Below, piece by piece: positions 1 through 9,483 of a stretch of DNA of 64,000 nt. The stretch is from Synechococcus sp. AG-670-B23 (GTDB lineage: Bacteria > Cyanobacteriota > Cyanobacteriia > PCC-6307 > Cyanobiaceae). Within the stretch, counting starts at the first letter, position 1. Each line of letters starts with the position of its first letter. Position numbers and translations under genes: made by a program. A model generated the notes under the pieces. The model had not been told where the DNA came from. It did not search any database and saw only the letters and a list, made by a program, of their open reading frames with translations. The stretch covers positions 1 to 64,000 of the forward strand of contig QCSL01000007.1 of assembly GCA_003209165.1 (NCBI GenBank), in the 5' to 3' direction.

Positions 1-5
1 AGTGC

Positions 6-254
6 ATGGGAGAAGCGCGCCGCCGAGCTGCCCAGGGTTTGCCGCCCCGTCAGCCCAAGTCCAGTACCAAAGCTGTGGACACCTCCCCACGGGTGGTGTC
101 CTGGCTTCCGCTGACCCGCAACCAGACGCAGCAATTCATGGCGGTGACCACCCGCGGCGCCTGGATCGGCATCGGAGGCATGGTGGTGCTGTGGATCACG
201 GTGCGCTTCATCGGCCCCGCCGCCGGCTGGTGGACCCTTGCGGATACTCCCTGA
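6..254 (+). CDS. DUF2839 family small membrane protein
   Basis: This 82-residue protein looks like the cyanobacterial DUF2839 family, whose function is unknown. It has a basic, proline-containing N-terminus (GLPPRQPK, residues 11-18), the conserved-looking block SWLPLTRNQTQQFM (32-45) and one predicted membrane span at about 52-70. It would therefore be a single-pass inner or thylakoid membrane protein. The ATG lies five bases from the window edge, so its promoter and upstream neighbour are not visible. The family call is from memory of its signature; no function is inferred. Confidence 0.8.
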   Translation: MGEARRRAAQGLPPRQPKSSTKAVDTSPRVVSWLPLTRNQTQQFMAVTTRGAWIGIGGMVVLWITVRFIGPAAGWWTLADTP

Positions 255-324
255 GCAACCGGCTCAACCCAACAAACAAAAACAAAAGAAAACCTTTAGG
301 CTGGTTCACATTGGAGACTGAATC

Positions 325-669
325 ATGTTTCCGCGCCTAGCCGAGCACTACCGATGCGTCGTTGAAGACCTGGTGATGAGCTTGCAGGCCCTCGCCAGAA
401 GCCTTCAAACCGCAGGCATTACAGCCACCTGTTACTCCTGTGGCGACGGCCGCGATAGCCACGGAGCTTCTTTTGTGGCTGACATCGGCGATGACCACAT
501 GGTGCGCTTTCTTGTGTCTGATTTCGGCATCAGCTGGGTGGAATCTCGCAACGGCCGAGAACTAGTGAAGCTGGAGGGGGCCGAAGCCATCCAAGAATTG
601 CAACGGATGGCCGATCTGGCCCAGGGGGGTCAGGTCCGCACATCGCAGTCCCTGACTCAGGCCGCCTGA
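325..669 (+). CDS. DUF1815 family protein
   Basis: This 114-residue soluble protein resembles the DUF1815 family, found only in cyanobacteria and of unknown function. Family-like stretches are the N-terminal RLAEHYRCVVEDLVMSLQAL, a central HMVRFLVSDFGISW (about 59-72) and KLEGAEAIQELQ (about 82-93). There is no signal peptide or membrane span. Its stop lies two bases from the recA stop on the other strand, so the two genes converge. An inverted repeat CTCAGG-CCG-CCTGAG at 656-670 overlaps its 3' end but lacks a T run. Confidence 0.8.
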   Translation: MFPRLAEHYRCVVEDLVMSLQALARSLQTAGITATCYSCGDGRDSHGASFVADIGDDHMVRFLVSDFGISWVESRNGRELVKLEGAEAIQELQRMADLAQGGQVRTSQSLTQAA

Positions 670-671
670 GA

Positions 672-1796
672 TCAGGCCGCAGCCTCTGAGGCCTTCCCGG
701 GTGCCGACTTATCGGCGGCACCCGTTTTCGTAGCGACAGCAATGGGGCGCATCGTATTCGCCTTCACCTCAGATCCCTCCGTCAATTTTTGACGCACCAG
801 TGTTTCGATGGTGGCCATTGCGTCCGGGTTCTCCTCCATCCAAGTGATGGTGTTGTCGCGACCCTGACCGATGTTGTCTCCCTCGTAGCTGTACCAAGCG
901 CCCTTGCGAACAACAACGCCCGTGTCTTCAGCGAGATCAAGCAGACAGCCAAGAGTGCTGATGCCGCGGCCAAAAAGAATGTCGAATTCGGCAATGCGGA
1001 AGGGTGGCGCCACCTTGTTCTTCGCCACTTTCACCTTGGCCCTGATGCCGAACTCTTCGGTTCCCTTCTTGAGCGTCTGAATCCGACGGATGTCGAGGCG
1101 AACCGAGGCATAGAACTTGAGCGCGTTGCCTCCAGTGGTGGTCTCTGGATTGCCATAGGTCACGCCAATCTTGAGACGCAGCTGGTTGAGGAAGATGACG
1201 GTGCAACCCGACTTGCCGATGTTGCCGGTAATTTTCCGCATCGCCTGACTCATCAGACGTGCCTGGCTGCCAACCGCCAGGTCTCCCATCTCACCTTCGA
1301 TCTCAGCGCGAGGGGTGAGGGCCGCCACCGAGTCGACAACGACGAGGTCCACCGCCGCGGATCGCACCAATTGGTCAACGATCTCCAACGCCATCTCACC
1401 GGTGTCGGGCTGGGAGACCAGCAGGTTCTCAACATCAACGCCCAGAGAAGCGGCATAGACGGGATCCAGGGCATGTTCCGCATCCACGAAGGCCGCCACA
1501 CCACCACGCTTCTGCACTTCAGCAATCGCGTGCAAGGTGAGCGTGGTTTTACCGGAACTTTCCGGGCCGTAAATCTCCACCACACGACCCTTCGGGTACC
1601 CACCACCCAAAGCGAGATCAAGAGTCAGCGCACCGGTGGAAATCGTCTCCACCCGCATGCGGGAGGCATCGCCCAGCCGCATGATCGATCCCTTGCCGAA
1701 GTTGCGCTCGATCTGACCCAAAACCAGATTCAGCGCCTTGTCCCTCTCGCCGGAGGAACGGGGGTCGGAGGCGCCGGATTTCATATCTGCAGGCAT
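672..1796 (-). CDS. recA: Recombinase RecA
   Basis: RecA is the ATP-dependent strand-exchange protein of homologous recombination and, in bacteria with an SOS response, the co-protease that triggers LexA inactivation. The 374-residue product has the Walker A motif GPESSGKTT (77-85), the DAEHALDP segment (about 110), the Walker B-like [10 protein letters not shown] and the loop L2 region with [20 protein letters not shown]. Length is slightly above the usual ~350 because of an N-terminal extension before the conserved ERDKAL. ATG at 1796 is used; a second in-frame ATG lies four codons later. A sequence matching the cyanobacterial LexA box lies 65 bp upstream, so damage control is likely. Confidence 0.98.
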   Translation of the reverse strand: MPADMKSGASDPRSSGERDKALNLVLGQIERNFGKGSIMRLGDASRMRVETISTGALTLDLALGGGYPKGRVVEIYGPESSGKTTLTLHAIAEVQKRGGVAAFVDAEHALDPVYAASLGVDVENLLVSQPDTGEMALEIVDQLVRSAAVDLVVVDSVAALTPRAEIEGEMGDLAVGSQARLMSQAMRKITGNIGKSGCTVIFLNQLRLKIGVTYGNPETTTGGNALKFYASVRLDIRRIQTLKKGTEEFGIRAKVKVAKNKVAPPFRIAEFDILFGRGISTLGCLLDLAEDTGVVVRKGAWYSYEGDNIGQGRDNTITWMEENPDAMATIETLVRQKLTEGSEVKANTMRPIAVATKTGAADKSAPGKASEAAA

Positions 1797-1860
1797 GAGA
1801 AGGACCTGAAACTAATGAATGAGAGATCGAATGCCACAGAAGCGCCGAATCGTCTCAAGT

Positions 1861-1874
1861 AGTACAAGCGTACC
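1861..1874 (-). promoter_or_regulatory. Candidate LexA (SOS) box upstream of recA
   Basis: Read on the minus strand this is GGTACGCTTGTACT. It fits the published cyanobacterial LexA consensus RGTACNNNDGTWCB at every position. It lies 65 bp upstream of the recA start, between recA and the end of the HAD gene. The other strand does not fit the consensus at the D position. I could not identify a convincing -10/-35 pair around it. Confidence 0.7.
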
Positions 1875-1882
1875 GTAACGAA

Positions 1883-2632
1883 TCAGGGCCATTGCGCCAG
1901 GGGGGCCCGAAAGCGATCCGGATGGAGCAACGCAATCCCAGGCGGAAGACCGCTCTGATCCTGCGGGCGAAGATAGCCCCAACTCACCAGAAAACAAGGC
2001 AGTTGTTCCAACCCTGGTGTTGACCGCACCGCCTCAAGCGTCGCCCGGCGGTCTTCCACAAAGCCACACAGGCTTCGCTGATGCTGAAGCTGCAGCAGAA
2101 CCTGGGGCTTCGCTCCAGCCTCACGGCCATCGAGACGCCAAGGATGCATGCCAAGGCTGTTCAGCAGCTCAGCGGTGAAAACCTTGGTTTTGGTGGTCAG
2201 AACAGCCCAGTCCACCCCCTCTGCTTCCAATTGCTTCAGCCGTTCCACCAGCCCGGGGAAAGGCCGATGCAGCGCCAACCACGCGGAACGGTTGTGCCGA
2301 ACGGCTTCGTCTCTGGAGGCATCGAGTGCCGCCTGCAACTGCTCCGGCTGCCATCCACGCCGTTGCAGTGCCAATGTCTGCGATTCCCCGTAGGACTGCT
2401 GCCAAATCTGAAGATTCAAAGCCGGCAGTTCTGCAGCCAGGAGCACCATCTCCCAACCGTGATGCACCCACGGCCGCAGTTGACGGAATGCATGAGGCAC
2501 CTGATCAGGAGTAAGGCCCTTGGGAGCGGCTTCAAGACCAAGACAGGCGTGCCAAGCACTCCACCAGTACTCGGCCATTCCATCGACGATCACACCGTCG
2601 AAATCAAACACCAGCAGGGGTCGCTGATTCAT
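1883..2632 (-). CDS. HAD-superfamily hydrolase
   Basis: This 249-residue protein is a haloacid-dehalogenase-type phosphatase. Motif I is FDFDGVIVDG near the N-terminus, with the nucleophile Asp and the general acid Asp. WAVLTTKTK supplies the motif II Thr with a following Lys, and FVEDRRATLEAV supplies the acidic motif IV. Its substrate cannot be told. The frame is open further upstream across tRNA-Gln, but the family start fits MNQRPLLVFDFDG at 2632. That puts the start codon only 8 nt from the tRNA 3' end, so any ribosome site would lie inside the tRNA. The gene probably shares a transcript with the tRNA. Confidence 0.88.
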   Translation of the reverse strand: MNQRPLLVFDFDGVIVDGMAEYWWSAWHACLGLEAAPKGLTPDQVPHAFRQLRPWVHHGWEMVLLAAELPALNLQIWQQSYGESQTLALQRRGWQPEQLQAALDASRDEAVRHNRSAWLALHRPFPGLVERLKQLEAEGVDWAVLTTKTKVFTAELLNSLGMHPWRLDGREAGAKPQVLLQLQHQRSLCGFVEDRRATLEAVRSTPGLEQLPCFLVSWGYLRPQDQSGLPPGIALLHPDRFRAPLAQWP

Positions 2633-2640
2633 TGGAAAAA

Positions 2641-2712
2641 CTGGGCCGCTAGGATTCGAACCTAGGAATGGCGGGACCAAAACCCGCTGCCTTACCACTT
2701 GGCGACGGCCCA
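2641..2712 (-). tRNA. tRNA-Gln (TTG anticodon)
   Basis: Read on the minus strand, these 72 nt fold into a cloverleaf. The acceptor stem is TGGGCCG/CGGCCCA with discriminator G. The T arm is built on GGTTCGAATCC, and the anticodon loop TTTTGGT presents TTG, which reads glutamine codons. No CCA is encoded; a T5 run follows directly, then the ATG of the HAD gene 8 nt away. Confidence 0.95.
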
Positions 2713-2814
2713 TTGATCCGTCTGAACCGCAACCTGCGGATCACCGGAGTACACATAGTTACCCACAGCAGCCAACCCTTCGTCAATCCACCGGGCAAAT
2801 CAACTGACGGACAA

Positions 2815-4455
2815 TCAGCGGGGGAAAACCCTCAAGCGGGACATTTCAGCCTCACCGAAGACATCACTGCGCAGTTGATAACGGCGCACAAGATCAGCTT
2901 GCATCTTGAGAACACGCTCGGTTCGTGGCAGCAACTCCACTGGCCTGCCTTGTGGCATCACCACCTGTTCCACAGCAAGCCGACATTCCTCGAGAGCTGC
3001 CAATTCATCGTCCTGAGAGGCTCTTTCAGGGGGCGTGACCTCCGCGGCCGTTTCGGTGGCATGACGGCGTAGAAGACGGGCGATGGCACGGGTCACCTGG
3101 GGCAGAGTGTCGGACTTAATCACAAGGATCGGGATCCCCAGATCCCTGGCTTGACGGCGCAGGGATGGTTGACGACTGAGGCCCAGCCGAACGCTCAACA
3201 CCACATCGGCTTCACTCAAATCGTCCACCACCTGCGCCTTCCAGCCGTGGGAACGGATCGCTTCCTCCACAATACGAGGGTGGACCCCACAGCAGAGAAC
3301 CTGGAGATGCTCGGCGCAGGTCTCAAATAGAGGTGGCTCCTCTACTGCACTGGTCTCTCGGGCACTTGCCACAGGCATGGGCACGGGAACAGAGACGGGC
3401 TGTTCCGCGTCCGACCGTTGGGAAGGAGGGCGCAACAAGCCAGCCGGCTGCGGGGTATCTACTAGCTGAACTCCCCCCTCCGGCGTGAGCTCGCGCTCCT
3501 GAACCCTGGGCTTCAGGCCCCGGAGCAATTGATCCACAGTGGCGGCAACATCGGTATGCACGGCCCAACGCTGCCGGCTGTGCATTTCAACCGCAACCGG
3601 AAAGGTCGGGTCAGCAGCGCGCTCGAGCACCGTTTTCTGACTGCGACGCCGCCGGGCCTCCTCATCCCCGAGGGTGACCGCCTGAATCCCTCCCACCAGA
3701 TCACTGAGGGTGGGGTTCTTTATCAGGTTCGCCAGAGCATTGCCATGGGCTGTGGCAACAAGCACGACGCCACGTTCAGCAATTGTGCGCGCGGCCTGCG
3801 CCTCCAGCTCCGTGCCGATCTCATCGATCACGATGACTTCGGGCATGTGGTTTTCCACCGCCTCGATCATGGTTTGGTGCTGCAGTTCAGGCCTAGCCAC
3901 TTGCATGCGGCGTGCCCGACCGATCGCAGGGTGGGGGATGTCGCCATCACCGGCAATCTCATTGCTCGTGTCGATTACAACAACGCGCCGCTCTAGCTCA
4001 TCCGAGAGCACCCGGGCGATCTCGCGCAACGCCGTTGTCTTGCCGACACCCGGGCGCCCCATCAACAGGAGGGACTGCCCTCCATCCAGGAGGTCCCGCA
4101 CCATGGCAACGGTGCCGAACACGGCTCGCCCCACCCGGCAGGTCAGACCGACCACATCGCCCTGACGGTTGCGGATCGCACTGATCCGGTGAAGCGTTCG
4201 CTCGATTCCCGCCCGGTTGTCGCCACCGAACTGACCAATCCTGGCCACCACGGCCGCCAGATCCTCCCGAGACAAAGGTGTGGAACCGAGTGCCAGGGCA
4301 CGGCCCGGGTATCGCGCTTCCGGGAGTCGGCCTAGATCGAGCACTATCTCCAGCAACTGCTGTCGAGCCTCCACCGGGTGCAACTGCTCCTGCACGGCAT
4401 CCGGCAGAAGCTCAAGAAGGCGATCCAGATCGTCGGTGACCCGTTGCGTGCCCAT
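2815..4455 (-). CDS. SpoIIIAA-like AAA ATPase with R3H domain (Ycf45 type)
   Basis: This 546-residue protein belongs to the Ycf45/SpoIIIAA-like ATPases of cyanobacteria and some plastids; their role is not established. Visible features in order are a helical N-terminus, Walker [10 protein letters not shown] (133-141), Walker B VIVIDE (about 207-212) followed by [12 protein letters not shown], a variable proline-rich linker, and a C-terminal R3H-type segment ([20 protein letters not shown]) of the kind that binds single-stranded nucleic acid. The frame is open to 4587, but [11 protein letters not shown] at 4455 is the better start, because it leaves ldpA ending 22 nt upstream. It probably shares a transcript with ldpA and ndhN. 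Confidence 0.88.
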   Translation of the reverse strand: MGTQRVTDDLDRLLELLPDAVQEQLHPVEARQQLLEIVLDLGRLPEARYPGRALALGSTPLSREDLAAVVARIGQFGGDNRAGIERTLHRISAIRNRQGDVVGLTCRVGRAVFGTVAMVRDLLDGGQSLLLMGRPGVGKTTALREIARVLSDELERRVVVIDTSNEIAGDGDIPHPAIGRARRMQVARPELQHQTMIEAVENHMPEVIVIDEIGTELEAQAARTIAERGVVLVATAHGNALANLIKNPTLSDLVGGIQAVTLGDEEARRRRSQKTVLERAADPTFPVAVEMHSRQRWAVHTDVAATVDQLLRGLKPRVQERELTPEGGVQLVDTPQPAGLLRPPSQRSDAEQPVSVPVPMPVASARETSAVEEPPLFETCAEHLQVLCCGVHPRIVEEAIRSHGWKAQVVDDLSEADVVLSVRLGLSRQPSLRRQARDLGIPILVIKSDTLPQVTRAIARLLRRHATETAAEVTPPERASQDDELAALEECRLAVEQVVMPQGRPVELLPRTERVLKMQADLVRRYQLRSDVFGEAEMSRLRVFPR

Positions 4456-4477
4456 GGGATCTGCGCGTTTCAGCCTT

Positions 4478-5509
4478 CTAGCAAGAGCGGTGCAGCCATG
4501 GCGTGACCAATGGACGCGCAATGGAGATGGCCCGCTTCCAACCCTCAGGCCATTGCCAAAGGGCAAGCCCGCGGGTTTGAGCCTCATCCAGCACAGGCAT
4601 CAGCAAGCGACGGGCCACACCACCAAAGGCGATGCCGGCCGGCCGCTCCGTCGGATACAAGAACTCCAGCGTTGCTGCGTTAGTTCCACCGGCAAGCTGC
4701 AGAGGACCCGGCGGTGCCAGACCGCGCATGGCACGCCACAACTGAACCGCAGCCCGCGCGGTGCCAGCGCCAACATCGCCGCTCATGGGACGTCCATCCA
4801 ACTGCCAGAGGGGTCTGTAACCGGCTTGCCGGAGGCAGCTATAGCGACGCCAAAGCAACCGAGACAACTGATCGGCCTCCACGCCGTGGCCCTCCAAGCC
4901 GGAGCTCACTGCCAAGCGCCGCAAGGGAACGTTGTGCTGCTGAAGACTTTGGATCAGCGTCGAGAATCCCTCGTCATGGCCAGACGCGGTGTGAATCTCC
5001 ACAGCATCGGGCTGAATGGATTTCAGCAGGGAGATCACCTGCTCGGGTGCCAGTCGGTGGTCGCGCTCCTCGATCAAGCCATGGGGGCAGGCCGGCAAGC
5101 AGCGGCCGCAGCCATAGCAACGATGCTGGTCGATCCCAGCACCGGGCGGAATCGCTGCCGCCGGACAAATCCTTTCGCAGGGCCGCGGACATTCCGCAGG
5201 ACAGCGGTCGGGATCGAACCAGGCCTTGCGGAAGTGAGCATCAATGCCGTCGCTAAGGCTGACCATCAGCCAGGGACGGTGCCCTCTGTGCGCCTCAGCC
5301 CAATCGAGGCCACGACGCGCGGCGAGGGCGACCGCAGGATCAGCAGCCACATCAACACAATGGACACCAATAGACGCAAACACGGCGGTCAGATCGGCAA
5401 TGGCGGGCAAATCCTGATTGCTTGCTCCACAGATCAGCTTGACCCAGCGGCCCTGATCGAGAGCGAGTTCAGGCGTCAGGCCTTCAGATATGTGGTCATC
5501 GGTTCCCAC
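4478..5509 (-). CDS. ldpA: Circadian light-input iron-sulfur protein LdpA
   Basis: LdpA (light-dependent period) was described in Synechococcus elongatus as an iron-sulfur protein that passes redox or light state to the Kai clock. Two Cys clusters are visible: CX3CX3CX3C and a ferredoxin-type CX2CX2CX3CP ([12 protein letters not shown]). The N-terminal [13 protein letters not shown] segment also fits the family. The frame stays open to GTG 5569, giving 363 aa and a 94-nt overlap with ndhN. I prefer GTG 5509 (343 aa, 34-nt overlap), which gives an N-terminus close to family length. Neither start has a clear ribosome site, so the start is uncertain. Confidence 0.88.
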   Translation of the reverse strand: MGTDDHISEGLTPELALDQGRWVKLICGASNQDLPAIADLTAVFASIGVHCVDVAADPAVALAARRGLDWAEAHRGHRPWLMVSLSDGIDAHFRKAWFDPDRCPAECPRPCERICPAAAIPPGAGIDQHRCYGCGRCLPACPHGLIEERDHRLAPEQVISLLKSIQPDAVEIHTASGHDEGFSTLIQSLQQHNVPLRRLAVSSGLEGHGVEADQLSRLLWRRYSCLRQAGYRPLWQLDGRPMSGDVGAGTARAAVQLWRAMRGLAPPGPLQLAGGTNAATLEFLYPTERPAGIAFGGVARRLLMPVLDEAQTRGLALWQWPEGWKRAISIARPLVTPWLHRSC

Positions 5510-5937
5510 TTCAAGCTGCGAGCACCACCCATCTCCACGATGATGCGTAAGCGGGGTTCGCGCTTGCACAGATCGCAGAGCGAAAGAAGTTCCGAACGCG
5601 ACAGCACCTGACCTTCCAGCAGCCAGAGCGCTACAGGAGCATCACCTACAAACAGGTCACCGAGCTGGGGAACCACCTCCTGCACTTCTCCCACGGCCGC
5701 TCCGCGACCAACGCTTTGATGGCCGAGGTGGGGAGGACGGATGCCGTGCTTTTGGGTGAGGAACACCTCCGGATCACCAAGCCCTCGGGCTGATGTCATA
5801 CGGGTGCTGTAACCGGCACCGCGCAGACGTCTTAATAGACGGGTTTCTGCACCGCCTTCGAGCGGAGCTTGAACAGCCAGGCAGCCATTGGCTTCGAGAT
5901 CACGGCGAAATGCCTGACCGGAGAGAAGCAGAGGCAT
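5476..5937 (-). CDS. ndhN: NAD(P)H-quinone oxidoreductase subunit N
   Basis: NdhN is a cyanobacterial and plastid-specific subunit of the NDH-1 complex, which moves electrons from ferredoxin to plastoquinone in cyclic electron flow and respiration. The 153-residue protein starts [18 protein letters not shown], carries [30 protein letters not shown] and ends [11 protein letters not shown], all typical of the family. There is no membrane span, which fits a subunit of the soluble arm. It is the first gene of a minus-strand group with ldpA and the R3H ATPase, and it diverges from rplC across a 380-bp gap. Confidence 0.93.
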   Translation of the reverse strand: MPLLLSGQAFRRDLEANGCLAVQAPLEGGAETRLLRRLRGAGYSTRMTSARGLGDPEVFLTQKHGIRPPHLGHQSVGRGAAVGEVQEVVPQLGDLFVGDAPVALWLLEGQVLSRSELLSLCDLCKREPRLRIIVEMGGARSLKWEPMTTYLKA

Positions 5938-6317
5938 GGCAGCTACAGGGATTGGAGTGATTCTGGCAGCAGGCAGAAGGATCAGGGAAGCGGGGAAGTC
6001 AATGTTGTAGGTTCATTGTTTGTTCTGTCTTTCTGTGCCCGTCCGCTAGCCGGGCCTCCAGTCGACAGAACAGATTCGGCGATTGCGTCGAATCCCCAGG
6101 CCAGTACGGAAGCTTTCTTCGGAGATATCCGTCGGGAAACTGCAACAGCACACTGTGCAGATGCAAGTCCCAGCCTCGCTGCATCGTTCGCTAGCCCATC
6201 CGAATCCACTCCTTCGGGAGTTCCGCTTCGGACCACGTCTGCGTCCAATCGATCAGCACCTGACCCCATGCGGTTCTCCGCCTGGTGGTTGTCCACGCTG
6301 GCGCTTCCTCCCCATCT
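5938..6317. promoter_or_regulatory. 380-bp divergent region: ndhN promoter side and rplC operon leader
   Basis: No gene is supported in this gap. It must hold the divergent promoters for ndhN (minus) and the ribosomal run starting at rplC (plus), but no -35/-10 pair stands out. Within 110 nt of rplC two adjacent hairpins are visible: ACTCC-TTCG-GGAGT (6208-6221, a UUCG tetraloop) and TCCG-CTT-CGGA (6222-6232). The rplC start is preceded by a pyrimidine-rich cctccccatct and has no AGGAGG site. A structured untranslated leader is the likely content. Confidence 0.5.
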
Positions 6318-6974
6318 ATGTCCATTGGCATCCTCGGGAAGAAGCTGGGTATGTCCCAGTTCTTCGACGAGCAGGGCAGAGCTGTTCCGGTCACCTTGAT
6401 CGAAGCCGGCCCCTGCCGCATCACCCAACTCAAAAACGACGACACTGACGGTTATGCCGCAGTGCAGATTGGCTTTGGCGAAACCCGCGAGAAGCTGATC
6501 AACAAGCCCGCCCAGGGTCACCTGAATAAATCCGGTGAGGGCCTTTTGCGTTATCTGCGCGAATACCGCGTCGACAGCGTTGAAGGTCTCGAACTTGGTG
6601 GAGCCATCACCGTCGGCGATTTCGAAGCCGGCCAGAAGGTGGACGTCAGCGGTGACACCGTCGGCCGCGGTTTCGCTGGTTATCAAAAGCGCCACGGTTT
6701 CAGCCGAGGTCCGATGACCCACGGTTCGAAGAACCACCGCGAACCCGGTTCGACCGGTGCCGGTACGACCCCGGGCCGCATCTATCCCGGAAAGCGGATG
6801 GCCGGTCGCTACGGCGGCAAGAAAATCACCACCCGCGGTCTGACCATCCTCAAGGTGGACAGCGAACACAACCTGCTGGTGGTGAAGGGATCCGTGCCCG
6901 GCAAGCCTGGTGCGCTGCTCAACATTCGCCCGGCCTTGCGCGTGGGCGCCAAGCCCGCCAAAGGAGGTAAGTGA
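6318..6974 (+). CDS. rplC: 50S ribosomal protein L3
   Basis: L3 is an early-assembly protein of the large subunit near the peptidyl-transferase centre. The 218-residue product starts [20 protein letters not shown] and has the conserved loop [25 protein letters not shown] (around residues 130-155), split here only for description. The frame opens at 6285, but ATG 6318 matches the family N-terminus. It is first in the long plus-strand ribosomal run; rpsJ, which precedes rplC in many bacteria, sits beside tuf at 53.8 kb instead. The stop overlaps the rplD start (TGATG). Confidence 0.98.
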   Translation: MSIGILGKKLGMSQFFDEQGRAVPVTLIEAGPCRITQLKNDDTDGYAAVQIGFGETREKLINKPAQGHLNKSGEGLLRYLREYRVDSVEGLELGGAITVGDFEAGQKVDVSGDTVGRGFAGYQKRHGFSRGPMTHGSKNHREPGSTGAGTTPGRIYPGKRMAGRYGGKKITTRGLTILKVDSEHNLLVVKGSVPGKPGALLNIRPALRVGAKPAKGGK

Positions 6975-7609
6975 TGGCAAGTTGTGTCGTTCGTGATTGG
7001 CAGGGCAAGGACGCCGGCAAGGCAACCCTGGACCTGAAGGTGGCCAGAGAGACCACCGCCGTTGATCTCATGCATCGGGCTGTCCTGCGTCAGCAGGCCC
7101 ATGCACGCCAAGGAACTGCCAGCACCCTCACCCGCTCAGAAGTGCGCGGTGGTGGTCGCAAGCCCTACAAACAGAAGGGAACCGGTCGGGCCCGTCAGGG
7201 ATCCATCCGGACTCCCCTGAAACCCGGCGGGGGCATAATCTTTGGACCCAAGCCCCGCACGTACAACCTTGCGATGAACCGCAAGGAGCGTCGTCTGGCC
7301 CTGCGTACTGCGCTGATGGCCCGAATTGACGATGTAACTGTCGTGAAGGACTTCGGTGCTTCGCTTGAGGCCCCCAAGACCCGTGAGATTACGGATGCTT
7401 TGGGACGCCTTGGCGTTGTTGCCGGCTCCAAGGTGCTCATCGTTCTGACGAACCCCTCCGATGTTGTCCGCCGTTCCGTGCGGAACCTGGAGAAAGTCAA
7501 GTTGATCTCCGCAGATCAGCTAAACGTCTTCGACCTGCTCCACGCCAATGCTCTGGTGCTGGGCGAGGAAGCTCTCGCAACCATCCAGGAGGTCTACGGC
7601 GATGACTGA
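6974..7609 (+). CDS. rplD: 50S ribosomal protein L4
   Basis: L4 binds 23S rRNA and lines the exit tunnel; in Escherichia coli it also represses its own operon. The 211-residue protein has the extended-loop motif [19 protein letters not shown] and the C-terminal [24 protein letters not shown] 6974 overlaps the rplC stop, with AGGAGGT (6962-6968) just upstream; GTG 6971 directly before it is less likely. Whether this L4 regulates the rplC leader cannot be told from the sequence. Confidence 0.98.
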   Translation: MASCVVRDWQGKDAGKATLDLKVARETTAVDLMHRAVLRQQAHARQGTASTLTRSEVRGGGRKPYKQKGTGRARQGSIRTPLKPGGGIIFGPKPRTYNLAMNRKERRLALRTALMARIDDVTVVKDFGASLEAPKTREITDALGRLGVVAGSKVLIVLTNPSDVVRRSVRNLEKVKLISADQLNVFDLLHANALVLGEEALATIQEVYGDD

Positions 7610-7904
7610 ACGTTTCCAAGGACGCCTGGCGGATGTGATCCGCCGTCCCCTGATAACCGAGAAGGCCACCCGTGCTCTCGAAATCAACCAGTACACCTTC
7701 GAGGTGGACCACCGCGCCGCGAAGCCCGACATCAAAGCTGCCGTTGAGCAGCTCTTCGATGTCAAGGTCACCGGCATCAGCACCATGAACCCCCCGCGAC
7801 GCTCCCGTCGCATGGGTCGCTTCGCTGGCAAACGTGCCCAAGTGAAGAAAGCCGTGGTGCGCCTGGCGGAGGGCAACTCGATCCAACTCTTCCCTGAGTC
7901 CTGA
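7602..7904 (+). CDS. rplW: 50S ribosomal protein L23
   Basis: L23 sits at the tunnel exit and is the docking point for trigger factor and SRP. The 100-residue product has the family start [19 protein letters not shown] and the arm region [26 protein letters not shown] 7602 lies inside rplD and overlaps it by 8 nt. AGGAGGT at 7587-7593 supports this start over the longer open frame from 7548. Translation is presumably coupled to rplD. Confidence 0.98.
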   Translation: MTERFQGRLADVIRRPLITEKATRALEINQYTFEVDHRAAKPDIKAAVEQLFDVKVTGISTMNPPRRSRRMGRFAGKRAQVKKAVVRLAEGNSIQLFPES

Positions 7905-7919
7905 GGGGTCTGAATCGTC

Positions 7920-8783
7920 ATGGCAATCCGTAATTTCCGCCCCTACACCCCCGGTACCCGAACCCGGGTGGTAACTGATTTCAGTGAGATCACCAGCCGC
8001 AAGCCGGAAAGGACCCTGGTGGTGGCTAAACACCGCCGCAAGGGACGCAACAACCGCGGCGTGATCACCTGCCGCCACCGTGGTGGTGGCCATAAGCGCC
8101 TCTACCGCGTGGTGGATTTCCGTCGCAACAAGCACGGAGTCCCCGCCAAGGTGGCCGCGATTCACTACGACCCGCACCGCAACGCGCGTCTGGCTCTGCT
8201 CTTCTACGCCGATGGCGAGAAGAGTTACATCTTGGCTCCCGCAGGAGTTCAGGTGGGTCAGACCGTGGTCTCCGGCCCTGATGCCCCGATCGAGATCGGC
8301 AACGCCATGCCGTTGTCCTCGGTTCCCCTCGGTTCGGCTGTTCACTGCGTTGAGCTCTACGCCGGTCGTGGCGGCCAGATGGTCCGTACCGCCGGTGCCA
8401 GCGCCCAAGTGATGGCGAAAGAAGGCGACTACGTCGCTCTCAAGCTGCCCTCCACTGAGGTTCGCCTGGTTCGCCGCGAGTGCTACGCCACCATCGGCGA
8501 GGTCGGCAACTCCGAGATGCGCAACACCAGCCTGGGCAAGGCCGGTCGTCGCCGCTGGCTCGGACGTCGTCCTCAGGTCCGAGGCAGTGTGATGAACCCC
8601 TGCGATCACCCCCACGGTGGTGGTGAGGGTCGTGCACCGATCGGTCGTTCCGGCCCGGTGACCCCCTGGGGCAAACCCGCCCTCGGTCTCAAGACCCGCA
8701 AGCGGAACAAACCCAGCAACCAATACGTGCTCCGGAAGCGTCGCAAGACCTCCAAGCGGAGCCGTGGCGGACGCGATTCCTGA
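7920..8783 (+). CDS. rplB: 50S ribosomal protein L2
   Basis: L2 is one of the most conserved large-subunit proteins, needed for subunit joining and peptidyl-transferase activity. The 287-residue protein has the conserved [21 protein letters not shown] and the C-terminal [19 protein letters not shown], with the His of the HPHGGG loop present. It lies 15 nt after rplW in the same orientation, with a short GAGG upstream. Length is normal for cyanobacteria. Confidence 0.98.
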   Translation: MAIRNFRPYTPGTRTRVVTDFSEITSRKPERTLVVAKHRRKGRNNRGVITCRHRGGGHKRLYRVVDFRRNKHGVPAKVAAIHYDPHRNARLALLFYADGEKSYILAPAGVQVGQTVVSGPDAPIEIGNAMPLSSVPLGSAVHCVELYAGRGGQMVRTAGASAQVMAKEGDYVALKLPSTEVRLVRRECYATIGEVGNSEMRNTSLGKAGRRRWLGRRPQVRGSVMNPCDHPHGGGEGRAPIGRSGPVTPWGKPALGLKTRKRNKPSNQYVLRKRRKTSKRSRGGRDS

Positions 8784-8818
8784 TGCAATCCATCATTTTG
8801 CCGCTTGCTTAAACCGTT

Positions 8819-9094
8819 ATGGGACGTTCACTCAAAAAAGGTCCGTTTGTTGCCGACAGCCTGCTTCGCAAGGTTGAAAAGCAGAACGACAACGACGACA
8901 AGTCCGTGATCAAGACCTGGTCACGGGCCTCCACGATCCTGCCGATGATGATCGGCCACACGATCGCGGTTCACAACGGCCGCAGCCACGTGCCGGTTTT
9001 CATCACCGAGCAAATGGTGGGCCACAAGCTGGGAGAGTTCGCTCCAACCCGCACCTTCAAGGGCCACATCAGAGACAAGAAAGGAGGCCGCTAA
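8819..9094 (+). CDS. rpsS: 30S ribosomal protein S19
   Basis: S19 is a head protein of the small subunit that forms a complex with S13 near the A site. The 91-residue product starts [20 protein letters not shown] and carries [24 protein letters not shown] and [15 protein letters not shown], the standard family blocks. It follows rplB after 35 nt. No AGGAGG precedes its ATG, unlike its downstream neighbour rplV. Confidence 0.98.
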   Translation: MGRSLKKGPFVADSLLRKVEKQNDNDDKSVIKTWSRASTILPMMIGHTIAVHNGRSHVPVFITEQMVGHKLGEFAPTRTFKGHIRDKKGGR

Positions 9095-9097
9095 ACC

Positions 9098-9463
9098 ATG
9101 ACATCGTCAACCCCAACGGCATCCACTGCCCAGGCTCACGGACGCTTCATCCGAGGCTCCGTGTCGAAGGTGCGCCGTGTGCTCGATCAAATCCGTGGCC
9201 GCACCTACCGCGACGCGCTGATCATGCTCGAGTTCATGCCTTACCGCTCCACCGGCCCGATCACCAAGGTGCTTCGGTCTGCTGTGGCCAACGCTGAGCA
9301 CAACCTCGGTCTAGACCCCTCTTCTCTGGTGATCTCGAGCGCCAGCGCTGACATGGGCCCTTCCATGAAGCGCTATCGCCCCCGCGCCCAAGGCCGGGCT
9401 TACCAGATCAAGAAACAGACCTGCCACATCAGCATTGCTGTGGCGGCTCAGACCGATTCCTGA
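9098..9463 (+). CDS. rplV: 50S ribosomal protein L22
   Basis: L22 lines the nascent-peptide tunnel with L4. The 121-residue protein has an extra ~12-residue N-terminal Ser/Thr-rich tail, then the family core [21 protein letters not shown] and the hairpin tip region [19 protein letters not shown]. An AGGAGG at 9082-9087, inside the end of rpsS, supports the ATG at 9098. It begins three bases after the rpsS stop, so coupled translation is likely. Confidence 0.98.
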   Translation: MTSSTPTASTAQAHGRFIRGSVSKVRRVLDQIRGRTYRDALIMLEFMPYRSTGPITKVLRSAVANAEHNLGLDPSSLVISSASADMGPSMKRYRPRAQGRAYQIKKQTCHISIAVAAQTDS

Positions 9464-9483
9464 CCCCCGAGGACTCTGACCCA

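Noticed and set aside
656-670. CTCAGG-CCG-CCTGAG between DUF1815 and recA as a terminator
   Set aside because: Short stem with a three-base loop and no T run on either strand; too weak to list.
789-1862. 357-codon plus-strand open frame
   Set aside because: It mirrors recA and has no protein-like features.
4280-5611. 443-codon plus-strand open frame
   Set aside because: It is antisense to the R3H ATPase and ldpA, both of which have clear motifs.
7497-8723. 408-codon minus-strand open frame across rplD-rplW-rplB
   Set aside because: It is antisense to three certain ribosomal genes and its translation has no family features.
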